Shown in pieces: positions 1-12,571 of a stretch of DNA of 64,000 nucleotides. Location: positions 1,054,001 through 1,118,000 of the forward strand of contig CAXKVV010002144.1 in the NCBI GenBank assembly GCA_964058805.1, read 5' to 3'. Both the position numbers and the translations under genes were made by a program. Under the pieces are notes generated by a model. The model was not told where the DNA came from. It searched no databases and saw nothing but the letters and a program-made list of their open reading frames with translations. Each line of letters begins with the position of its first letter. Positions within the stretch are counted from its first letter, which is position 1. The DNA is from Schoenoplectus triqueter. Lineage: Eukaryota > Streptophyta > Magnoliopsida > Poales > Cyperaceae.

Positions 1-3000
1 CATATGGCCCTTCCCAATTCGGAGAGAATTTCGGGCCGATGTGCCGGCCAATGATCGGCCTCTTGAGGACAAGAACAAGCTCCCCTTGTTGAAATGCCCT
101 GACTCGCGCCATCTTATCATATGCCCTTGCCATTTTTGCCTGATATATTTCAAGGTTCTGCTGGGCTATCAGTCTCTTCTCGTCCATGGCATCCAACTCA
201 TCTAATCTGAGTTGTTGGCATTCATCCATGGTCATATCATTTTGTATAGCCACCCGCAATGACGGTAATTCCACCTCAAGAGGGAGAACGGCTTCAACCC
301 CAAAAGCCAGAGAATACGGGGTAGCTTGCGTAGGTGTTCGGTATGTGGTCCGATAAGCCCATAATGCCTCCTGTAGACGATTATCCCAGTCTCGTTGGTT
401 GCCATCCACGGTCTTTTTCATGATATTGATCAGAGTTTTGTTAAAGGCTTCGGCCAGGCCATTGGCTCTCGGGTTATAAATGGACGAGAATCTCCAGTCG
501 ATGTTAAATTGCTCCGCCAGGGCATAGACTTTGGAGCTCTTGAAGGCCGTCCCATTATCAGATATTATTCGTTGCGGTGTACCGAATCGGTAGAGGATGT
601 GCGTCTTGAAGAACTTAACCACATCGGACGCTTTAACTTCTTTGAGTGGGATGGCTTCAGCCCATTTTGTAAAGTAATCTGTCGCCGCCAGGATGAACCG
701 GTGACCTCTCGACGTAGGAGGGTCTATGGGCCCCACTATATCTGTGCCCCACATATTAAATGGCCAGGATGCTACCGTGGGGTGCAACGGGTTTGGCGCT
801 TGATGTATAAAAGGGCCGTGTATTTGGCACATGCGGCACTTCCTTGCGTGCTCTTCACAATCAGCCACCATCGTGGGCCAATAATACCCCATTCGCTTGA
901 TCTTTAACTTCATTTTTGGCCCAGACTGATGTGCTCCGCATAGCCCGGAATGAACTTCTTTCATAACCTGCCCGGCTTCAGGCCCTGATACGCATCTTAG
1001 CCATAGTTGATCGTAAGACCTACGGTATAGCGTATTGCCCACATATGCATACCGTAGTACCCGTTTTCTTAGTTGATCAGCTATCCTTTTATCTTTGGGG
1101 AGAGTGCCATGCCGGAAGTATTCAATGAACGGCTGTCTCCAATCATCGTCTTCAGTTATCATTGTTTCTTGGCATTCCATCTTTTCTAGCCCAGTATTTT
1201 CATTATTCGCATCATCTGTTATTTGACACAATGATAATGGCCTCCTATTGCGGACGATGATATGGATTTCCGGCTCTGTTGGTTCACCCAGCTCCTTGGC
1301 GAGTTTGGCCAACGCATCTGCTTCACCATTCACGGCCCTCGTGACCTTCTCGATGGACACGTACGGGATTTTCTTCATTAGTTCCATGGCCTTCTGGTGA
1401 TATTGTATTAGTTCCGGCTTCAAAACCTTATATTCGCCAATTATTTGATTTATTATCAGCTGGGAATCCCCAAAGATGCGCACAGCCTTGATCTCTAGCT
1501 CCAGTGATAGCTCTAGTCCGGCGATAAGCGCTTCATACTCTGCTTCATTATTTGTGCATGGTTCGGTTAAAGCCAGAGAATGTCGTATTATCCCGCCTTC
1601 CGGGGTTACGAAGACTAGCCCTGCGCCAGCTCGCACAGTTGGGACTCCCGGGCCCGCGATCGGCTTGATCGACGAGGCACCATCAAAGTACATCTCCCAT
1701 ATAGGACCTCCTTCTTCAACATGTAGAGTTTCCTCGTCGGGAAAGTCACATTTTAATGGGGAGTCATCTTGGATCGAATGTGCGGCTAGAAAATCCGCCA
1801 GCGCCTGCCCCTTGATCGCCTTTTGCGGTGTATACGTGATGTCAAACTCAGTAAGGATGATAGCCCACTTGGCCAGTCTACCCGTCAGCATTGGCCGAGT
1901 CATTAGATACTTGAGAGGGTCCACCTTAGATATTAAAATGATTTTATGGGCTAACATGTAGTGCCTCAATTTCTTTACCGCGAAGATTAGGGCTAGACAA
2001 TGCTTTTCGATCGGTGAATACCCGTGTTCTGCCCCCACCATCATGCGGCTTAAGTAATATAGCGCATTTTGGTTACCATCCTGGTTTTCTTGTGCCAATA
2101 GGGCTCCCAAGGATCCATCTAGGGCGGTCGTATACAGGATAAGTTCCTTCCCGGGTATGGGCGCCGCCAACACTGGAGGGTTGAGTAGATAGGCCTTGAT
2201 TTCTTCAAAGGCTCGCTGGCACTCGCCATCCCACTTAAACGGGATATTCTTCTTAGTCAGCCGGGTTAAGGGTTGGATTTTACCCGATAGGTTGGCTATA
2301 AACCGCCTAATGTATGCCAATTGCCCTTGCAAAGATCGCAATTGTTTTAAATTTTTCGGCGGGGATAGTTCAGTTATTGCTTTGATTTTGCCCGGGTCTA
2401 TCTCAATTCCCCTATGGCGTACTACAAACCCCAGAAATTTACCAGATGATACCATGAAGGCGCATTTCAATGGGTTTAATTTGAGCGCATGTTCTCTCAA
2501 GCGGTTGAAAACGACCTCAAGATATTGGAGGTGTTCTTCATACGACATGGCCTTGATGACTAGATCGTCCACATAGCACTCAACTATCTTGTGGATCAAA
2601 TCGTCAAATATCTTCGTCATCGCCCGTTGGTAGGTGGCACCTGCATTTTTCAGCCCAAACGGCATGACTTTGTAACAATATATGCCAATCGGCGTGCGGA
2701 AGGCCGTGTGTCTCTCATCTTCTGGCGCCATTTTAATTTGATTATAGCCCGCATAACCGTCCATGAAGGAGAAGACTTCATAGGAGGATGTATGATCAAT
2801 TATGATTTCGGTCACTGGGAGCGGGAAATCATCTTTAGGGCACGCCTTGTTTAGGTCCCGAAAGTCCACGCAAATGCGGATCTGCCCATTTTTCTTCTTA
2901 ACCGGGACAATGCTAGCCACCCATTCTGGTGTCTCTTCTTCCCGTATGAAGCCTGCGTCGATGAGTTTCTTCGTTTCCTCCACGACCTTTTCTTCGAGTT

Positions 3001-4381
3001 CTATTCTCATCCGCCTCGGCGCTTGTTTAATCGGCTTGAAGGTTGGATCAATTTTTAAGTAATGGACCGCCACGTTGGGATCTAATCCAGGCATTTCTTT
3101 ATAACTCCAAGCGAAGCAGTCCATGTAGTTTTTAAGGAACGTCCTTAACCTGTCAGCCACCTCTTCCGGCAATGACGCGCTTATGAAAGTTGGTCGTGGG
3201 TCTTCTTCCGTCCCCAAATTAATTTCAGCTAACTCATCGACCGTGTTAGGTTCTTTTTCTAGCTGCTTCAGAGCATTTTTCAGGACCGGGGTATTGTCCT
3301 CTTCTGTTTCATTATCCGGCATCTCAACAGAAGTCATGCAACAGCTTTCTTCCATACGGTACCCGTTGAGGGACTCCTCAAGACATGCTGCGTCATCGCA
3401 GTTATACCCTAACCCCCGGGTGTATTTTACTTTGCCATCCAGGCCCAAAACCTTATTCTGGCCGCCATTCCAGAGTTCATCGAAGCGCTTGGCCTCGGCC
3501 TTGGATATGTCTCTCAGACATTTCGCCCTTTTTGCCAGTTTATACAGCTCCTTTCCAAAGGGATGAGATGCAACGTCATCGCTCGTTGCATTCTCCAATT
3601 CTTGTTCTATCACCCACTTCTTCCAAGCGTTGTGATCAGGGTTCTTCAGAGACTGGGTTGAATCGCTCTGATAGAAAATGATAGCCTTGTGGATGATAGT
3701 TTTCCCTTTGATGCGCCCTACCTTTGCCGGCACAACAAAGGTCTTTAGGGTTTGAATGTGGTTCACTTCCCTTGGTATAAGGTCTTTAAAATGCCTTTCG
3801 GGAACCACAGTAATCTCTAGCGCTGCCATCTCCTCTTCTATTTCAATATTCATGACTGAGTTGGAGCGATAGATCTCTTTGATCGGCTTACGTCTTGCAA
3901 CCTTAGGTTTGCTAGGTACAGGAGTATGCGAGATCGTATAAGCCACTCCTTTACCCTTGTTGTTCAAGTTATGCGGAGCTGGGTCTTGTTGAAAGCTCTT
4001 CGGGAGTTGGATTGTCCCGTTTCTATGCCCTTCTTCTATGAGGTCCTTGAATACCCAGCATTCTTCGATTGTATGGCCCAATATGCGATGATAAGGGCAG
4101 AATTCTCCTTCACCGGCTCTTTCTATGTCGGCGGGTCTTTTGCAAACGGGAAGTGTCAATCCATTTTTTAAGGCTTGCTCAAATATCCGAACTGTTTTAT
4201 TTTTCAGGAAAGAGTATGGTTTACTCTTCTTGACCTTGAGGGTTTGCATGACGGTCAATTGCTTAGCTTTCATTTCTTCCCCCTTTGATTCATCTACTAT
4301 TACAATTACCCGTTTGCCGCTATCGGGTGCTTGTCTTTCGGGGGTCCCGGCGCGGGGTTCGCTCGTCATTTCTTTGAGTAG
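1..4381 (-). pseudogene. pol: Element A pol region (RT, RNase H, aRNase H, integrase), cut by insertion of element B
   Basis: Translated on the minus strand from 4381 this stretch stays open to the window edge. In order it encodes a zinc-knuckle cassette of C-x2-H-x4-H-x4-C type (about 4060-4100), an acidic linker, reverse transcriptase with YVDD at 2564-2575, RNase H, a second archaeal-type RNase H starting around the DGAS motif near 1690, and integrase: HHCC-type zinc finger about 960-800, DNGTAF of the catalytic core about 545-563, and the start of the GPY/F motif at the edge. This order, with two RNase H domains, is the Tat/Ogre mark. The frame is continuous with the gag-protease half at 29981-34579 once one copy of the AGTAG duplication and element B are removed, so both are halves of one gene. 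Roughly the last 35 residues are missing by comparison with element B. It cannot be expressed intact because B splits it. Confidence 0.93.
4377..4381. repeat. Target-site duplication of element B, left copy (AGTAG)
   Basis: AGTAG directly precedes the TG of the left LTR at 4382. The same five bases follow the CA of the right LTR at 29976-29980. Five bases is the usual duplication made by Ty3/gypsy integrases. Confidence 0.95.
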
Positions 4382-4542
4382 TGTGCGACCCTTTTTCGCG
4401 CCTCTCCTCACTCAGGAAAAGAATCTAGTGAGAACGGCGGAAGAAGGACACGGTACCACCCTCAGATGTATATTTATGTATTTATTTTTAGGATTATACA
4501 TCCAAAGGCTTTTTTTTAGTGATTGTGGGAACTTTATTGTTC

Positions 4543-4564
4543 CAGTGAGCGCAAGCCCTCACTG
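4543..4564 (-). other. Conserved stem-loop in LTR B (left)
   Basis: On the minus strand CAGTGAG, loop GGCTTGCG, CTCACTG form a perfect 7-bp stem. It is preceded by AGCCCAGGGTAATTAAC, which is also present in LTRs A and C. It lies about 160 bp before the LTR 3' end, in the presumed R/U5 region of the RNA. Confidence 0.75.
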
Positions 4565-4784
4565 TTAATTACCCTGGGCTATGAACCCTAGGAACCTTCG
4601 ATGCTAAGAAGAAAGAATTAGAATATAAATAAAATCAATTAAATAGGCCATTTTGAGTAACGAGAATTAATCAACAACGATTATCCTTGGTTTTGTTATT
4701 TTAATGAACCTGTGTGGTAGCTCAAACCATAATACAAAACTGGTGAATCTGGGTGTTCTTATACCTTATAGATTCAATTATCAG

Positions 4785-5375
4785 AAGATGGTGAATTTGG
4801 TCCACTTAATTATCTTACTGATCTTCTAAATCATGAAACTCTATGAGTTTATAATTTAGAATGTTTAAACCTGAGCGTTTTGGGCTTTGTTAGGTTTGAT
4901 TTATCGGGGACATGTGAGATTTGGGTCACTTAACTGTCTTACCAATCTTCCAGATTATGAAACTATGCTAGCTCATAATCCAGGCAATGTAAACCTGAGC
5001 GTTTTGGGCTTTATTAGGTTTAATTATCAGAAAAATGGGTGAGATTTGGATCACTTAGTCATTTAATTGATCTTCTAAATTGTAAAGTTTGAAGCGCTAT
5101 GCCAACCTACAACCTAGGTATTTAAAATCTAAGCGTTTTGGGCTTTATTAGATTTTCTTATCAGGAAACCGATGAGATTTGGGTCACTTAATGTTTTTTT
5201 ACTGATCTTCCAAATTATAAAATTTGACGCACTATCAACTTATAACCTGGGTAATAAACCTGAGTTTTATATGTTTTATTAGGTTTACTTATCATAAGAA
5301 CGGGTGAAATTTAAATCACTTTATCATTCTTAAATGGATTTTGAATTATGAAACCTAAGACATTTTGTGAGTTCA
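4785..5375 (-). repeat. Imperfect tandem repeat, about 125-bp unit, about five copies (left LTR B)
   Basis: Each unit contains a gagatttgggtcacttaa-like start, then atcttcyarattatgaaa, then aacctgagcgttttgggctt and ttaggttt (plus-strand reading). The atcttc landmarks lie near 4820, 4944, 5069 and 5203. The same array occurs at 24197-24788 in the right LTR. Confidence 0.8.
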
Positions 5376-7892
5376 TAATCATGAAGAATTGAATTTACTA
5401 TTTAGTCAATAATTTTTTTTATCTTTTAGAAAATATTTATAATTTATTTTATTTATTTGAAAATAGAGATTTTAGTCTCATCTATAAGATGTGAATTTCA
5501 AATTACTTCATTTATTTTATTTATTTGAAAATAAAATTTTATTTATTTATATATATATATATTTTTAAGTTATTTATAGTTGCATTTTTATTTATTATTT
5601 TATTATTTTTATTATTTACAAATTAGGAGAATTATCATATATTTATTTATTTTATTTCATATGGAGTAAATGAATTTACTTAATGAATTTTATTTTATTT
5701 ATGTGTATTTAATTATCTTTTGTTATTGATGAAATTATATTTTTAATCAACAAGATATATTTATCTAAAACTTATTTGTGAAGGAGAATATTTGTAATTA
5801 TTATTATGAATATCTATATATTTTCTTTTATGAATCGTTTATTATTTAAGAAAAGAGTAGGTTTATTTTTCATTTTTAGTTTCATGAGAAATATATATTT
5901 TAATTTTGTAAAATTTTGTATATATAAAAAAAAAGAAATTAATTTTATTCAATTTGGAGTTTGGAAAGACTTTAAAATAATTTTTATTTTATTTATATGT
6001 ATTTTCTTTATTTTTGGGTTTCAAATAATTGGGCTCTTTTATTTTTCTGAAATCACTATGTATAATGGGCCAAAATGAGTTTTTTTTTTATTTTCCTTAA
6101 GCCGGGCCAATTAAATTTCCCTTTTTTTTTGGGGGCCGAATCTGTTATTATTTTTTTTATTCTTATTGGACCGGTCTTGCAATTTCTAGCTGGATTATAT
6201 ATATTTTATTTCAATCTTTATTGGGCTAAATTAACTCTTTAAGTCCAAATTTTTATTGAATAATGCTTTACGATACGGGCTGACTCTATTTTTTATTAGA
6301 CTGGGCCATCTTCTCGTGCTCTCTAAATTGAGCTCTCATTTTCATCTTTTTTTTTTGTAGGGTTGCATCAAGATTAATACTTAAAGTCTCTGAACCCTTA
6401 TCTAAATTATTTGGTCCAGATCTTATTTCTTGACAAATGCGTATGCTCAAACTCATATTGATATAGTCATTCTGATATTGATTGCTTAGTATTTATTATG
6501 TTTGCTGGTTATCAAAACAATCTTTTTCGTTTTTAATATTAATTCAAACATAACAGGGAATATTCATCAAAATCTTTAATGATTTGTATTCACTTGTGTT
6601 ATAGAGTATAACGTTACTTCAGAATCTTTTTATCTTAACTGAAAAATTTAAGGAGTTGAAATGAAAACAATATATTACACAAATAATTAATGTTTTGATG
6701 AGATTTCAACAATATATGAAAACTAGCAGGAATGTAAAAAGTAATGTAGAAATAATTTTGAAATTTTATTGGGAATTTCATATAAATGATGCAATCAAAC
6801 TCATTGATGAGTAAGTAGTATTAAGTGTTAGGATCAATTTTTATTTTGATTTTTTTTATTTGAGCGAATTTAAATGTATTTACACATAAGTCCTTGTTCA
6901 GAGGTCAAAACCAGAAAATGGACCCATCAGAACCGTTTTATTCTTTTGAATATTCAGAAATTAGTATTTTTGTTTGAAATTTTCCGGTTAAGCATTATTT
7001 ACAATAGTGTTTAATAATATAAAATAATATATATATATATTATATTTATAAAAAGGTCAAACTCAAATGAGATTTTTGTGATTTTCAGAAGAAGAATGCA
7101 AAATTAGTGAAACATTTGGGTTTTTATGCAAAATTTCTAAAATTAACATACTGGGACTAAGTGACAGTAAGACACATTGGATAATTTAAAACAACTTTTG
7201 TTTTTGAAATTTTTTTATTTGACACTATTTTGGTTAAGTTTCAAGTGATTTTGACTAAAGTATTAAAACTGTAATTAATGGACAGTTAAGAGTAATTAGG
7301 GTATTTAGATACTCAAACCTTTATATTTTTATCTGAAAATTTAAATTTAAGCTCTAGTCTTTATGGAAAATAAGAATATAAAATAAAATTTATATGTTAA
7401 ATTCATAGATTGCTACAGTTTATTAGATGTTTTTACTGCTGCCAGTAAAAGAGAAAATCAGAGGATATTTTTGAGATTTTAGAAGATCTATTCAAAAGGA
7501 GATTTAAACAAGATTAAAGGATTATTAAAGAAAATACTTATGGTAAATTTATGTATGTTGATAAATTTTATTTAAGATAATATTAAATAGATTCTAAAAT
7601 AGTTTTTGAAGGAAAAACAGTAAAATAATCAATTTTTGACTATCTTTATACTAGCAAAAGAGCTTATGCGTTTTTTTTTTATAGAACATTATTAAAACTG
7701 TAATATTACTCCATTTATACTAAGTATGGGTTTAAAGATGATTTTTTTACAAAGAGATCCAAACTTTTATAATATTTACAAAAGGACTTGTAATATTCAT
7801 GAATGCATACTTATAATCTCCAAACTAGTTTATAAATCTAATTGTTGAGTTTTTAAATGTTAAAACCAGTATCATGTTGCTCTAAAAATCCG

Positions 7893-8090
7893 ACACACAC
7901 AGTCCTTTCGAACCGGCACCAAGATTTTATAGAGTTCCATGATTTATTCTAAAAAAAAAACTTAAATAAACTCTTTAGATAAAGTATTTCATTTTTATTT
8001 TAGAAAGGCTAACACTCACAGCTTTTTCAAGCCGGCACTAGCATTATAGAACTTTGTAACCCGACACTCACAGCTCGGTCAAGCCGGCAC
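7893..8090 (-). other. Three copies of a GTGCCGG...GTGAGTG hairpin motif (left LTR B)
   Basis: In sense orientation each copy reads GTGCCGG, a short spacer, then CTGTGAGTG or close to it (near 8065-8090, 8013-8038 and 7893-7920). CGGCT or CGGTT can pair with AGCTG or GACTG when G-U pairs are allowed. Copies of the same motif occur at 61195-61272 in element C. Confidence 0.6.
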
Positions 8091-10562
8091 CAAGGTTCCA
8101 AAGAGCTTTTATATTATCCTATTATTAATAATAACTACTATTATATTTCTAATAACTATATTTATTATAACTCTTAATACAAGACCCTAACCTGAATATA
8201 TAGCAAGAAAATAGAGATTAAAGGGGTTAAAATCGAAAAAGAAACAAAAAAACAGAAAAGAAACAGAAAAGCAGAAAACAGAAAGCAGAAAGTCAAACTA
8301 GCTTTGATTCCGAGTTTATTTTAAATTTTTTTGAATATAACATACAAATATTTTTGAATAGATTCAAGAAAATAGGAGTTAAGAACATGTCCTAATTTTC
8401 TAAGAATTTCTAAAGTATTTTTGATATTTTATTTTGAGACTTTTCTCTGTCAGGGACAGATCTGTAAATAGTTTTTGTTATTTCTAATTAAAAATGACAT
8501 AACTTTCTATAGGAGCGTCAAAAAAATACAAAATCAACTTCTATGAGTTCATGTAAATAATTTCTACAAGATCTAAGAGTTTAGAGAGTTTTAAAACAGA
8601 TCTCATTCTTTTTCCTTATTTTATTTCATTTCAGCACTTAAAAGCTGATTTTTTTTTATCAAGGATTCATTGATCTTAAAGCTTCTAAGGGTATTATCTG
8701 AACTCTATTTAACACACAATCGAGTTTGTAGTGTAAATATGAGTCAGTAAGAAAGAAAAGGAAAGAAAATTCGAATTTCAAAAATTCAAACAGTAAAGAA
8801 AAGAGAGAGAATCAATAACATGCAGTAAACTTCATTCCATTGCATAAACCTCATATTTACAAGCTCCAAAACAGATTTGTTGTCTAGGATTACATAACAA
8901 AGATCTATCTATACTGATTTCTATAGTTTGAAACTTGGAGGAAGAGAAGGTGGATTGAACTTCTCGGTTTTGGTTCAAGAACTCAGATTTGAGCTTCTTG
9001 TTTTCTCTTTAATGGTTTCTCCGAATTTGCCTCTTTAATTCAGGGTTTTTCCTTTGTATCTAGTGTGAATACTATGGCAGAGAGGTAGAGAGGGTCTGGG
9101 TTGTGTATCTTGTCGCCAGGGAAGCTGCTGTCTTGGATGCCTTTAAATAGAGAGGAGAGGCGGTCCATACGAGGTGTGATGTGTCGAAGGTATAACATTC
9201 CCTTAAAACTACTCCAACGACGCTCTATTTGATTCCTTCTGTTAGAACATTGCCCAATTATTGAGCCACATGTGGACAGTCGGTTGCAGAACAGTCCAAA
9301 GTTCTGAGAGTGTTATTTGCATCGCAAGTTTAGCTAGTGAAGGCATATATACATGACAATCACATCATTAGTCCTTATGAGCTGGCATTTCTTCTGGAAT
9401 TATCTGAAAATTAATCTTATCACACACCAGGTATTCTCTAATAATCTGAGCCGTCGATTTGGTGTTTAAGAGCTGAGCTTCTTTTACCAGAAACTAATAC
9501 ACTAGCGTTGTGGGACCCACACGAAGCTCTCTGAGCTATCAACTTGATCTTCTATGCATCGGGATGTTCTATTCACCTCTTAGCCGAGCTAATTTCTTCT
9601 TTGATGCGAATATTACACAGTGGGTTATTTTGAAAAACCGATTGCTTCTTTGATCTCTCCTTGGTAAGATCTTTAAAAAGGTATAAGGGTCTGATTCAAT
9701 TCGAGACATTTCTCTCATCACCATTTTTGTTTTTCTTATCAGAGGAGGAATCGGGGAGAAAAAAGAGCAGGGAAGGGTTGCTTGAGTTTAAATTGACCTC
9801 TTATTTGCTTAGACATGGTGCACATGAACCGTTCTCTTCATTATTTTTGATTCACAAGAAATAAGTCTACACCTCCTTCCTTCTTTTGTTTTTTTTCTCC
9901 GAAATAGATTAGGAACATCACATTTAATGTAGATCATGAGGCATTTTTATGCTGATTGTGGGCCTGCAAGCAACTCAATCCACGAAATAAATTATTTCTC
10001 CCCTTGATTAAATTTGAATTTTATCATTATTTTAAACTTTTGAATTTATTTTGAAAGCTCCCTGGCTCCAAAATTCATCATAATTGACACAATTTTTTTA
10101 TAAATCATGCCAAACATTATGGTAATTTTTTTTCATTTTTTCCCTTTCATTAATCAGCAATTAATTATTTTGGTGCCATAATTAATTGATTTAATTTGAT
10201 TAATTGATGATTTTTGGATTTTTCCCGACTTCTATAACTCCAAAAACATCAAATGATATATCAAAATTCTCATAATTTCATGGAGAACCCAATTCTTTCA
10301 TAAAATTTGAGTTTTGAATTTTTTTGACTTTGACGAGTTTTTCGATTTGAATCTCCCAAGCTTTGGCAATTAATATTTTTTCTGAGAATTTCTAATTTCT
10401 TTCAATTTTATCCCCAACCCTTGAGTCTTTGGGCTTGATCTGGGCTATTTGGGCCTCTATTATGCTTAATGGGCCTACTTGGGCTTTTTGGGAATACTAG
10501 GCCTCTCAGGCCTGACCCAATTTTTTTTTAAATTATTCCCCGAATATTTTCAGGGGTAAACA

Positions 10563-10576
10563 AAGAGCCACCCACC
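10563..10576 (-). other. Presumed polypurine tract / internal 3' border of element B
   Basis: The minus strand reads GGTGGGTGGCTCTT immediately before the 3' LTR start TGTTTACCCC. The same block stands before the LTR of element C at 58540-58553. It is only partly purine-rich, so its role as plus-strand primer is inferred from position and conservation. Confidence 0.65.
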
Positions 10577-12571
10577 AATGCGGGTCGTGAACACTTTGAG
10601 AATTGAAGGGCCTGATTTGGTGCATTCTAAGTTAACATTTATTCTTATTTGGTAGCAGTTTTGGGTTGATTCTTCTTATGAATGGTCTTCTATCCAGATG
10701 CCTTCATCTGAAGAGGTTTCAACTTTACTTCTTCAACACAAATTTTCTGATTTTCTTTGCTCCAACAAGGTTATCTTTGACAAAAGATACATGGCTCGGG
10801 ACACTTTGAGTCTGAAGCGCTATGCCAACTCACGTCAGGACCTGCAATTATCGGAAGACAGGCTAAGCTTTGTATGTCTGATCCGACCTTCTAAGTCATA
10901 AGCTCAAAGCGTTTTGCCGGCTTTTGGACTTAGGTCTCCAACTCCTTACTGAAGCAATCTTCGATTAGAGTTTTTTTTGAAGAAGTTTCGGCTTGAATTC
11001 TTCGTCTGACGGGATCTTCAATTGAGTATCTTCACTCCAAGAAGTTTCAGCCCTAATTTTTTTTTCATTCACTTTTTTATTCTTTTGCTTCTATGTGTTA
11101 TCCTCTGGTGGCTTGTTTACCCGATATCATTTCAATGGGGCTTCGTACCTCAAATTTTTATCAGGAGATTCTGCCATTTTCTGATCTTTAATGAACTTTT
11201 GCTTTCACCTTTCTTTGCTTCTGGTAGGCTTGTATACTTGTTGTTTTCTTGCTCGCATATGTTGTTCAATCAGCGTATCTTCTGATCAGCATTTTTGACA
11301 CAGCTTCATGGCGGGACCATAGTATTTAAGGATACCAATCCTATCTGTATTGACCTCTAGGCCAGGTACAGAGTGAACCCGTTTATCCTTTTATTACTGA
11401 CGGATAAACTTGCCAGTATCAATTGTATTATGGATTCAATTGATAACACCATTTTGTGGATACTTCATGTATATATCATTTAAAAGTGGAAGCTCACACA
11501 CTCTCCCCTCATTTGTGCACTTTTGCGTGCTAAAGTGGAAACTCACCATCGCTCGTCTCCTCTTATTTTATTTTGTAGAAGTGTGGTGCTTTTACGGATG
11601 AATGCACCCAACCTGCTTTGTATGACACTCTTGGTGTCGGGGACAAAGATGACAACCCCTTTTCAGAAAATATATATTTTTATTTTTATAAAATATAATT
11701 TCTTTTATTATTTTTATTTAACTAAAATATTTTTATGTGTTTTATGGAGGAATATTATTTATTATTAATATATACAAATTTTTTATTTTTTATGCCCTCA
11801 GAAGTGACTATGGATAGCCACCAATCTGCTCGACCTATCCCTTGGTTTTCACCGCAGGCGACCATGATGAGCAGCTTTCCTCATTGGGCGATACAGATAG
11901 TTTAAGGGACAAACTGCAAACCCTGTCTATTTTTATATTTATTCTGGATCAAATAGACAAACCCAGTGGTGTTCGTATTATGGGCCCAAACACCCTAGCC
12001 ACCTTCTCGGCTTTCCATTGTGTGGTTTCGCCTTGGATTCAAACTAAGTTTAGCTTGCTCTTCGCGGCTTTCCGATTTGGGATTTTAGCCTTGAATTTTG
12101 ACTGACCTCAGTTTGATTGTGGAGGTTTTCCATTTTCTTGGTTTTAACCTCGTACCCATATTGGGTTTGTTTTACTTTTTGACAGCTTTCCTATTTGGGG
12201 TTTTAGCTGTGCACCTTTGTTAGGTTATGACCTTGATACTCACGCCCTTTCATTTTGTCTGATTTGTCGTCCATCTACTTGGCTTTGTTTCAAGCTACTT
12301 CTCAGACTTGTTAAAGTCTTTATTCAACTTTATTGTGGGCTTCTTAAAGCCTCTTATTCGGGTTTTGTAAGCTTCTTGAAGCCCTCCAATGCAATTCTTT
12401 ATTAGCAACCCGCTTATTAAATCCTTTATTTATTTTTTTTTTAAACTTCACAAAGCTTCTTATTTTATATACATAATTTTCACCCTGAGCTTCTTAAAGC
12501 CTCTTATTTTATGCACACGATGTTTTTTTTTAAGCCTTTATTTTATTTTTATGTTTTTGGATTTGGAAGGT
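10577..12571 (-). other. Element B 3' untranslated internal region
   Basis: About 2 kb lie between the gag-pol stop and the 3' border, with no convincing coding frame. Blocks near 10600-11000 and 11370-11560 are clearly similar, in reverse complement, to 57090-58540 of element C. One example is the stretch around the cgtcagtaataaaaggataaac motif. Near 12330-12520 there are several degenerate copies of a short motif like gcttcttaaagcctcttatt. Confidence 0.75.

Larger units (their letters stand above)
4382..10562 (-). repeat. Element B 3' LTR (left copy, 6,181 bp)
   Basis: This direct repeat of 23794-29975 is AT-rich and contains no credible gene. It holds the conserved stem-loop near its sense 3' end (4543-4564), about five imperfect 125-bp repeats (4785-5375), a GC-richer block with three hairpin motifs (7893-8090), and a TATA-like ctatttaaagg (minus strand) near 9141-9150. 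Its last 20 sense bases, GCGCGAAAAAGGGTCGCACA, are shared with the LTRs of elements A and C. Confidence 0.96.

Noticed and set aside
5806..6078. A 90-codon AT-rich frame in LTR B, also at 25219-25491
   Set aside because: Identity of the two copies comes from LTR identity. The composition (Phe/Ile/Tyr-rich) is that of AT-rich DNA and there is no recognisable motif.
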